The notes below the pieces were generated by a model. The model made no database searches. It saw only the letters and a program-made list of their open reading frames with translations, and was not told where the DNA came from. Both the position numbers and the translations under genes were made by a program. A stretch of DNA of 64,000 bases from an uncultured Prevotellaceae bacterium (GTDB lineage Bacteria; Bacteroidota; Bacteroidia; Bacteroidales; Bacteroidaceae), in the NCBI GenBank assembly GCA_902776685.1, contig CACYRB010000002.1, forward strand, positions 1 through 64,000, written 5' to 3'. This document shows positions 25,244 through 32,543 of the stretch, piece after piece (the first letter of the stretch is position 1; each line of letters starts with the position of its first letter).

Positions 25244-25440
25244 CACCCCCGTAACTACTCAGTACCACCTGAATATTCTCTTCAACGAACAACAAAATGA
25301 GTCGCCTGCGGCGAGAAATCTTACAAATCTATTCAAAATCTCTCAAATCTCTTGTTTCTTTGTAAGATTTGGTCAGATTTATTCGATTTCTGTCCCGAAT
25401 GGGACACTCAACTTGAGGGTGCTGAGTAGTTACACACCCC
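25244..25440. mobile_element. MITE-like inverted-repeat element
   Basis: Terminal inverted repeats GTAACTACTCAGTACC (25251-25266) and GGTGCTGAGTAGTTAC (25418-25433) match at 15 of 16 positions and are flanked by CACCCCC and CACACCCCC. Inside are a second perfect inverted pair, AAATCTTACAAA (25316-25327) / TTTGTAAGATTT (25359-25370), and a small hairpin TGTCCC/GGGACA. There is no coding capacity, so it could be a non-autonomous element or a large regulatory RNA structure in the fecR-susC gap. Confidence 0.55.
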
Positions 25441-25482
25441 CTTTTGAGTGTTAAAAAGCATTAATATTTTACTATTTTTCGG

Positions 25483-25512
25483 GACGTGCCCCACTGTGGT
25501 CACGTCTTTTTT
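25483..25512 (+). terminator. Intrinsic terminator or attenuator before susC
   Basis: GACGTG (25483-25488) and CACGTC (25501-25506) enclose an inner CCAC/GTGG stem and are followed by six T. It lies 30 nt before the SusC start codon, a position suited to uncoupling sigma/anti-sigma expression from the transporter genes. Confidence 0.65.
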
Positions 25513-25541
25513 GTGTCAAACCTCAAAATCCAGAATAAATA

Positions 25542-28500
25542 ATGAACATCAATGCTATTAACCAAAGACTCCAGACAGTAGTCCTGCTCCTGTTTCTTGG
25601 ACTTGCGTCGCTCTCTGCACAGGACCGCCGCGTCACCGTTAAACTGAAAAACGCCACGCTTCCTCAGCTTTTTACCCTAATCGAGCAGCAAACACCTTAT
25701 CGTTTCTCATATCTTGATGCTCAAATTGACACCCGCAAAGACGTCACAGTGAACCTGCGCGATGTGCGTGTGGGCGAGGTGCTTGATAAGTGTCTGACAA
25801 GTCGTGGCTTGAGCTATAAGCTTATCTCAGAGACCTCCATTGTGGTCTATCGCACCCCCGCAACCCGTTCCACCGACACCCCTACAGCCTCCCCCGACCC
25901 CTCCAAAAGAAAAGGAGACAAGGTGCGGGGACATGTCACCGATGTGTCGGGCGAGCCCCTTGTGGGAGTCAGCGTGTTGCGCTCCACGGGCGATGTAGCC
26001 ACGGTGACCGACCTCAATGGCAACTTTGTGGTTGATGCCACCCCTGGCGAGAAGCTTCAGCTCAGCTACCTCGGTTTCCAGCAGACAGAGGCCGTTGCCG
26101 GAGCACAGCCACTCGACATTGTCATGTTGGAAGACCTCATAGGTCTTGACGAAGTGCTCGTCGTCGGCTATGGCACTATCGAGCGGAAGCGTCTCACCAG
26201 TGCCATCGCCAGTGTCAAGCGCGACGACTTTGTGCTGGGCAGCACCAAGAGTGCAGGCCAGCTCATTAAAGGCAAGATAGCAGGCCTCAACATCACCACC
26301 CCTTCTGGCAATCCTGTCGGCGACGTTGAGATACTCATGCGCGGCACCAACTCGCTCAAGGCAGGCAGCACCCCGCTCATCCTTATCGACGGTGTTCCCG
26401 GCGATTTAAAACTCCTCTCGCCCGACGACATTGCCTCCATCGACGTCCTTAAAGACGGTTCTGCCGCAGCCATCTACGGCACCCGGGCCAACAACGGTGT
26501 CGTCCTTATCACCACCCGTCAGGCTGCCGAGGGCGGCGAACGCGGAAGAATCAGTTACAGCGGATACGTCAACACCGAGCACATCGCCCGCAGTCCCCGT
26601 CTGCTCACCGCCGCCGACTATCGCAACCTGCTGGCGCAGGACAACGGCTATGTAGAAGAAAACTCCGACTACGGCGCCTCCACCGACTGGCTCGATGCTA
26701 TCACGCGCACCCCCATCACCCATTACCACAGCATCAGCCTCGACTGGGGCGGAAAGCGCACCGACGTCTTTGCCAACCTCTCCACGCGTCAGGCCGAAGG
26801 CGTCTTCCTGCGGTCCGACAGCCGCAGCCTCACCGGTAAGATTACTGTCAACCACTATGCCCTCGACCGTCGGCTCAAACTCAACCTCAACGCCATCATC
26901 AGCAGTCTCAACTACACCACCACCGTCGACGGCGACGGCAGCTTCAACTCCTACGCCTACAGCCAGGCCCTCACCGCCAACCCCACAGCACCCCTCCGGA
27001 TGCCTGACGGCAGCTGGTGTCAGCCCAAATTTCTCGGCATCGACATGGCCACATGGGAGAATCCTCTCGCCCTGCTCAGCGAGCGCAAGGGCGAGAACAA
27101 GAACATGACGGGCCGGCTTTACGGCAACATCACCTATACGCCGTTCCCAGCCCTGCGACTTAACCTGCTGCTCTCTTGGCAACGCTACAACATGACACGC
27201 GGCTACTACCAGTCGTCGCGCGACATCAGCAACACCGTCTATGCCTCTACCCCTCTCTTCGCCTCACGCGCCTCCACCACGCAAGACGACCGTATGCTCG
27301 AGTTCACCGCGCAAGGCGAGAAGACCATCGGCACCCACCATCTCACGCTACTTGGCGGCTACAGCTACATGGCCAACACCTACGAGCATTTTTGGATGAA
27401 CAACTTCGACTTCCCGTCCGACCAGCTCACCTACAACAACATGGGACTTGGTGCCGCCCTCGCCGACGGCCGTGCCGGCATGAGCAGCTATAAGCGCTCG
27501 GGCAACCTCGTCGGCTTCTTCGCCCGCCTCAACTATAGCTTCGACGACCGCTACCTCCTGCAGGCCAGCATACGCCATGAGGGCGACTCCAAATTCGTTG
27601 GCTCCACCCGCGAGTGGGGACTCTTCCCAGCCGTCAGCGCCGCCTGGCGCATCAGCAAAGAGCGATTCATGCGCCACCTGCGAGCCGTCGACGACCTGAA
27701 GCTGCGCGTCGGCTATGGCGTCACTGGCACAGCACCCTCAGCCTACTATCAGACCATCGCCCGCCTGGCCTATTCCGGCACCGGCAACTCCTTCTACTAC
27801 GACGGCGAGTGGGTCACCCCTATACAGCCCGCCAACAACGCCAATACCAATTTCACGTGGGAGAAGAAACACGAGTACAACATCGGACTCGACCTCTCGC
27901 TGCTCAAGGGCCGCATCGCCATCACAGCCGACTACTACAACCGTCGCACCACCGACCTGCTGTGGGACTTCAGCGTACCCGTTCCGCCCTACGAATACGG
28001 CTGGACCACCGCCAACATCGGAACGCTGCAAAACCACGGACTTGAAACCTCGCTCACCGTTGTACCCGTGCAGTCGAAGAAGTTTTCCTGGACCTCTACA
28101 ATCCTGTTCTCCACCAACAGCAACCGCCTGAAGGCATTAGACTATTCCGCCTACCAGGTAGAAGACCCCCGCGACTACTTCTACACCAACGGCGAACAAA
28201 GCCAGTACACCTGCACCCACCGCGTAAAAGTAGGCGAGCCCATCGGACAAATCTGGGGCTATCGCGTCGCAGGCATCACCGACGAAGGCAACTGGCTCTT
28301 CGACGACCCCACCCGCCCGGGCGAGACCTTCACCGCCACCAGCGAGGGCATCTCCATCGAGACCCACGGACAGGTGCTTGGCAACAGCCTGCCCCGCTAC
28401 TACCTCAGCTTCAACAACCAGCTGCGCCTGGGAGCCTTCGACCTCTCCGTGCTCATGCGCGGAGCCTTCGACTTCCACATCATCAACCAGTACCGCCTGC

Positions 28501-28859
28501 GCAACGAGAACGTCAGCAACCGTCGCTCCAACAACAAACCCCTGTCGGCCTTCGACCCCGTCATGGGCATCTCAGTCAACCGCAACCCCATCGAGAAAAT
28601 TATCAGCTACTACGTAGAGAAAGGCGACTATTGGAAAGTCGACAACATCACCTTGGGCTATACCCTCAAGCCGCGTTCGCTGTGGAAAATCAACACCCTG
28701 CGCGTCTACGCCTCCGTCGACAATGCCCTGATATTCACCGCCTACAAGGGCAACGACCCCGAGTCGGCCTCCCGCTCAGGCCTCTCGCCCGGCATCGACT
28801 ATCAGAGCCAGTATCCCACCACACGCTCCTACACCCTCGGACTCAACCTTACCTTCTAA
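25542..28859 (+). CDS. SusC-like TonB-dependent outer-membrane transporter with STN domain
   Basis: Encodes 1105 residues. After the signal peptide (cleavage near LSAQ, residue 27) come an STN domain (~29-105; VTVKLKNATLPQLFTLIEQQ), a carboxypeptidase-like CNA-B/DUF4480 domain (~128-195; VRGHVTDVSGEPLVGVSVL), a TonB box-like and plug region (LDEVLVVGYGTIERKRLTSAI, then LILIDGVPG and SIDVLKDGSAAAIYGTRANNG) and a 22-strand-type barrel. It imports oligosaccharides together with the SusD lipoprotein encoded 53 nt downstream. The STN domain ties it to the FecR/sigma pair. Between STN and the next domain is a Pro-rich insert (TASPDPSKRKGDK) whose DNA matches half of the palindromic repeat found at 48904-49012. 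Confidence 0.96.
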   Translation: MNINAINQRLQTVVLLLFLGLASLSAQDRRVTVKLKNATLPQLFTLIEQQTPYRFSYLDAQIDTRKDVTVNLRDVRVGEVLDKCLTSRGLSYKLISETSIVVYRTPATRSTDTPTASPDPSKRKGDKVRGHVTDVSGEPLVGVSVLRSTGDVATVTDLNGNFVVDATPGEKLQLSYLGFQQTEAVAGAQPLDIVMLEDLIGLDEVLVVGYGTIERKRLTSAIASVKRDDFVLGSTKSAGQLIKGKIAGLNITTPSGNPVGDVEILMRGTNSLKAGSTPLILIDGVPGDLKLLSPDDIASIDVLKDGSAAAIYGTRANNGVVLITTRQAAEGGERGRISYSGYVNTEHIARSPRLLTAADYRNLLAQDNGYVEENSDYGASTDWLDAITRTPITHYHSISLDWGGKRTDVFANLSTRQAEGVFLRSDSRSLTGKITVNHYALDRRLKLNLNAIISSLNYTTTVDGDGSFNSYAYSQALTANPTAPLRMPDGSWCQPKFLGIDMATWENPLALLSERKGENKNMTGRLYGNITYTPFPALRLNLLLSWQRYNMTRGYYQSSRDISNTVYASTPLFASRASTTQDDRMLEFTAQGEKTIGTHHLTLLGGYSYMANTYEHFWMNNFDFPSDQLTYNNMGLGAALADGRAGMSSYKRSGNLVGFFARLNYSFDDRYLLQASIRHEGDSKFVGSTREWGLFPAVSAAWRISKERFMRHLRAVDDLKLRVGYGVTGTAPSAYYQTIARLAYSGTGNSFYYDGEWVTPIQPANNANTNFTWEKKHEYNIGLDLSLLKGRIAITADYYNRRTTDLLWDFSVPVPPYEYGWTTANIGTLQNHGLETSLTVVPVQSKKFSWTSTILFSTNSNRLKALDYSAYQVEDPRDYFYTNGEQSQYTCTHRVKVGEPIGQIWGYRVAGITDEGNWLFDDPTRPGETFTATSEGISIETHGQVLGNSLPRYYLSFNNQLRLGAFDLSVLMRGAFDFHIINQYRLRNENVSNRRSNNKPLSAFDPVMGISVNRNPIEKIISYYVEKGDYWKVDNITLGYTLKPRSLWKINTLRVYASVDNALIFTAYKGNDPESASRSGLSPGIDYQSQYPTTRSYTLGLNLTF

Positions 28860-28912
28860 TTTAACGTTAACGGGAACTCCAATTACTCATTTCACATTAC
28901 TCATTATATTAT

Positions 28913-30661
28913 ATGAATTATATGAACCGTAAACTAACTAATCGTTTCTTTGTAGGGACACGGCGTGCCACGTTGCGAAGAATCTGCATCATCGCCCTTC
29001 TGCCCCTGCTGTACGCATGCACCAGCCTCGACGACCGCGTATACTCCGAAATAGTGGCTGAGAAATACGAGCCCACACCGCTCGACGGACTGGCCAAGGT
29101 AGGCTCAGCCTATACACCGCTCAAAGGACTCATGTGCCGCATGCTGTTAGGATGCAACTGGGACAACGACCAGTGCTTCTGTCCCGTCAAACCATGGGGA
29201 TGGACCTACACCTACCAGCTCTTCAACCACAACTACAGTTCCACCTCGCCCGAAATCGACGGACCGTGGAACTCCTGCTACGGCGGCATCACCGCCTGCA
29301 ACCGCACCATCTCGCAACTGCAGGCAGAAGAGCCCGACGAGCAGACCGACAACCTGATTAAAGAGATGCAGGCCCTGCGCAGCTATTACTACTACGTGCT
29401 GTGCGACCTCTACGGCAACGTGGCATGGTCCGACACCTACTATGGTGACGAAGACTACCTGCCCGAGCGTATCGAACGGGCTGCATTGGCCGAGAAAATA
29501 GAGCAGACACTGCTCAACGCTCTGCCCGGACTGCTAACCGATGTCAGCAAGAAGACCTACGGACGCTTTACCCGCTGGGCAGCACTCGCCACGCTTGCCA
29601 AGCTCTATCAGAACTGGGGAGTATTCGTCTATGCCGACGGCGACAAAGGCCGTTGGGAAGACTGCCTGGCCGTGTGCGACGAAATCATCAATTCAGGATA
29701 TTTCAAACTCTCCTCCTCACAAAAAGACATCTTCATAGCAAAGAACGACTTTAACAGCGAAGCCATCTTCGCCGTTATATTCGACCAGCGCATGGCCAAA
29801 GGGCTCAGCCTGTTCACAACCAATCTGAATGGCCAGCATGCACAAACCTATCAGATTACCGGTGGATGGGGTAACGGCGGATCTATCATGGTGCCGCAAT
29901 TCATCGACTCTTTCGACCCTGAAGACCGACGTCTCAGGCAGAACCACCTCTATGGTCCGCAATACGATGCTGACGGCAACCTGATGAAATGCGGACTGGG
30001 CAGTATTGCCGGCGAGGACTTTGTCATAGTCAACGAGGTGCTCTCGTGTGAGGGCTCCACTGGCGACAACTGCACTGAGAACATGGGGTATCGCCTGGCC
30101 AAATACGAATATGAAATGGGGCTCGACGGCGATAATATGAACAATGATGTATTTCCCTTACGCTACACCGACATACTGATGACAAAGGCAGAGTGCCTGT
30201 TGAGACTTGGGCACGCCGAGGAAGCAGCCGAACTGGTGAGCAGTGTGCGCTTCAGGGCTTTCAGCAATAGAGAAAAGGCCATAGTGACAGGTGCCGAACT
30301 GCAGTCGGGCAGCTTGTATGCCTATGGCGTGAAGGAGTGCATTCCCAAGCGAGGCAAGTATCCCAAGAATGAAGACGGCACATGGAAGTATACCACATCG
30401 GCACCTACCGATCCTGACGCAGGTGGCAGCGACATTGTCTACGGTCGTATGCTTGACGAACTGGGATGGGAGTTTGAGCAGGAGGCTTTTCATCGCCGAC
30501 AGGACTTGATACGTTTCAAGACCACAAGCGGCGAACCCGTATGGACAGCTAAGTCATGGTCGTCACACCATGCCACGCACAACATCAACAAAATTCTCTA
30601 TCCCATCATGTTGAAGGAATTGCAGGCTAATCCCAATCTGATACAGAACGAAGGATATTAA
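28913..30661 (+). CDS. SusD/RagB-family glycan-binding lipoprotein
   Basis: Encodes 582 residues. The signal peptide ends in lipobox LYAC followed by TSLDD, so it is a surface lipoprotein; initiation may be at 28913 or 28922. The N-terminal SusD-like TPR part (NNLIKEMQALRSYYYYVLCDLYG, residues ~140-165) and the C-terminal RagB region with the typical DILMTKAECLLRLGHAEEA and LGWEFEQEAFHRRQDLIRF stretches are clear. It forms the lid over the SusC pore and captures the glycan. The order susC-susD immediately after the ECF sigma and FecR genes is the hallmark of a polysaccharide utilisation locus. Confidence 0.95.
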   Translation: MNYMNRKLTNRFFVGTRRATLRRICIIALLPLLYACTSLDDRVYSEIVAEKYEPTPLDGLAKVGSAYTPLKGLMCRMLLGCNWDNDQCFCPVKPWGWTYTYQLFNHNYSSTSPEIDGPWNSCYGGITACNRTISQLQAEEPDEQTDNLIKEMQALRSYYYYVLCDLYGNVAWSDTYYGDEDYLPERIERAALAEKIEQTLLNALPGLLTDVSKKTYGRFTRWAALATLAKLYQNWGVFVYADGDKGRWEDCLAVCDEIINSGYFKLSSSQKDIFIAKNDFNSEAIFAVIFDQRMAKGLSLFTTNLNGQHAQTYQITGGWGNGGSIMVPQFIDSFDPEDRRLRQNHLYGPQYDADGNLMKCGLGSIAGEDFVIVNEVLSCEGSTGDNCTENMGYRLAKYEYEMGLDGDNMNNDVFPLRYTDILMTKAECLLRLGHAEEAAELVSSVRFRAFSNREKAIVTGAELQSGSLYAYGVKECIPKRGKYPKNEDGTWKYTTSAPTDPDAGGSDIVYGRMLDELGWEFEQEAFHRRQDLIRFKTTSGEPVWTAKSWSSHHATHNINKILYPIMLKELQANPNLIQNEGY

Positions 30662-30720
30662 TTCAATTATAAATTCAATTATAAATTCAATTATATTTAA
30701 TAAATAAAACTATTAATCTT

Positions 30721-32430
30721 ATGAAAAAGTTATATCTTTTAGTTTTGTTTGTGCAGGCAGCGTTGCTGCTTCATGCACAGGTGAGCGTCGGCACGCAGAC
30801 CGACCTTGAAAAAGTGTTTGCCCCGGGCGACTATGACTTTGCAGCCGAGCTTGCCGAAGACGGTGGCGACCTCTGGTATGCCGACGGATGGGGAAACTCC
30901 GTGCTGACGGCCGACTTCAACGGCGATGGCAACAAGGACGTGTTTGTCATGGGACGTGTCTCGTTTGGCGAAGTGGAGAATGCCACTCCGCAGAACATTC
31001 TCTATCTGGGCAACGGAGAGGGACAGTTCACTCCATACCAACTGCCCACTGATGGCGCCTACTATTTGGGCTATGCCCATTATATCAAGGTGGCCAAGGA
31101 CCGTACCATCATCGGTGCTACGGGTTGTATCACTGATGCTGACTGGTGGTCGCCAATGTTCGACCTCGGCAAGAAATATATGTTCAAGAGCTCACTCCAT
31201 GAGTTGTCATTTGATGCCGAGGGTAAGCCGGTCTGGACACTTGTAGCCAATCTTGACGACGGCTCATGCGGTGCCGGTGCCAGCGTCAACCTCTATGATT
31301 TCAATGGCGACGGCAATTACGATGTGCTCATCTCGGGTGTCATAGGCCTGCCAGACACCGAGGCAGAGATAATCAGCGATTATGGTGCTTCTACTCAGGT
31401 TCTCTATCTGGGTGACGGCAATGGCGGTTTCACCCGAAAGACGCATGTGGAGACGGGATTGTGGCCTGTGCAGGACGGTGGTGCCGTGGTGGCCGACTTC
31501 AATGGCGACGGCATACTCGATGTGGCGTCGGTCATGAGTAAGTCAGGCAACTGCTGGAACGATGCAGGCAATGTAGATAAGAAGGCATACGGTAGCGGTG
31601 TATATGTCTCCATTGGTAAGGGAGATGGCACATTTGACTCGAAGTGCCTTGTCAAGAGTGAACGTGCAGGCAACCACATGTTTGTCAGCGAGGGTGCCCG
31701 CGTGCAGGTCATCGATATCAACGAAGACGGATATCCCGATATATGGTACGGCCTGAACGACCAGGTATCGAGCGATCCTTGGCGTTATCGTGGCGGTTTC
31801 CTGCTGAACGATGGCAGCGGTAACTTCGCTCCGCACAACAAAACGCTGACTGGCGCCGATTTTACTCCGCTGGGCGTTGAGCGCGCTACGCCTCTTGTGG
31901 GCGACTTCAACCAGGACGGACATGCCGACATGTGGTATAACTCGTGGTTGCCTACCGACAACCTCGACGACCCCAGTGCAGGAAACAACCTCTGCGCTTT
32001 GGTCGGTGTGCTCATCACGGGTAACGGCGAGGGCGGTTTCAAGACACAGGTTTTCAAGGGCGAGAACGGTAACGGCAGTCAGGCACTGACAGGCTATTAC
32101 AAACGTTTCACGTCACTGAAGTCGTCGACCTATGCCGGTGCTGACTTTAACGGTGACGGTGTGATGGACATCGTGGCTATTTCGGGCGATGCTCACAACA
32201 GCAATTTCAAGGGTATTACCTACATGAAGGGCACTGCCGCTCATTCGGACACGGCGATGCCGTTGCCCGAGGACAACGCGTTGAAGTCGGCTACAGCCAT
32301 TGAGCGTGTCACGACATCACGGCATGACGACGGACGGATGTATAACCTTCAGGGCCAGCGCGTGACCTCTGTTTCGGCGAAGGGCATCTATATTGTCGGC
32401 GGACGGAAGGTCGTGAAGGCGCTGCGCTAG
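30721..32430 (+). CDS. Secreted FG-GAP repeat protein with T9SS-like tail
   Basis: Encodes 569 residues with a signal peptide (to about residue 20, LLLHAQ). At least six FG-GAP/VCBS calcium-binding repeats are seen by their loops: DFNGDGNKD, DFNGDGNYD, DFNGDGILD, DINEDGYPD, DFNQDGHAD and DFNGDGVMD, consistent with a seven-bladed propeller-like fold. The C-terminus (MYNLQGQRVTSVSAKGIYIV) resembles short T9SS-type tails. It follows susD by 59 nt and is probably in the same transcript; it may be an accessory glycan-binding protein of the locus (inference), as no catalytic motif is seen. Confidence 0.82.
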   Translation: MKKLYLLVLFVQAALLLHAQVSVGTQTDLEKVFAPGDYDFAAELAEDGGDLWYADGWGNSVLTADFNGDGNKDVFVMGRVSFGEVENATPQNILYLGNGEGQFTPYQLPTDGAYYLGYAHYIKVAKDRTIIGATGCITDADWWSPMFDLGKKYMFKSSLHELSFDAEGKPVWTLVANLDDGSCGAGASVNLYDFNGDGNYDVLISGVIGLPDTEAEIISDYGASTQVLYLGDGNGGFTRKTHVETGLWPVQDGGAVVADFNGDGILDVASVMSKSGNCWNDAGNVDKKAYGSGVYVSIGKGDGTFDSKCLVKSERAGNHMFVSEGARVQVIDINEDGYPDIWYGLNDQVSSDPWRYRGGFLLNDGSGNFAPHNKTLTGADFTPLGVERATPLVGDFNQDGHADMWYNSWLPTDNLDDPSAGNNLCALVGVLITGNGEGGFKTQVFKGENGNGSQALTGYYKRFTSLKSSTYAGADFNGDGVMDIVAISGDAHNSNFKGITYMKGTAAHSDTAMPLPEDNALKSATAIERVTTSRHDDGRMYNLQGQRVTSVSAKGIYIVGGRKVVKALR

Positions 32431-32543
32431 TGAATAATGCATAATTGGCAGGCGCATCAGCGCAATTACTCACTACTCATTACTCATTAGCAAAGCGCTT
32501 GCCGCGTTGAATATTGAAAAATTGAAAAAGCTTTGAAGAATAG

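Noticed and set aside
25125..25454. 109-codon frame after fecR
   Set aside because: It is built from three tandem repeats and the MITE-like element; no signal, domain or sensible start context.
27852..27862. Third parS-like TTTCACGTG
   Set aside because: The right half is GGGAG, not GAAAC; it lies in the susC coding region and is not palindromic.
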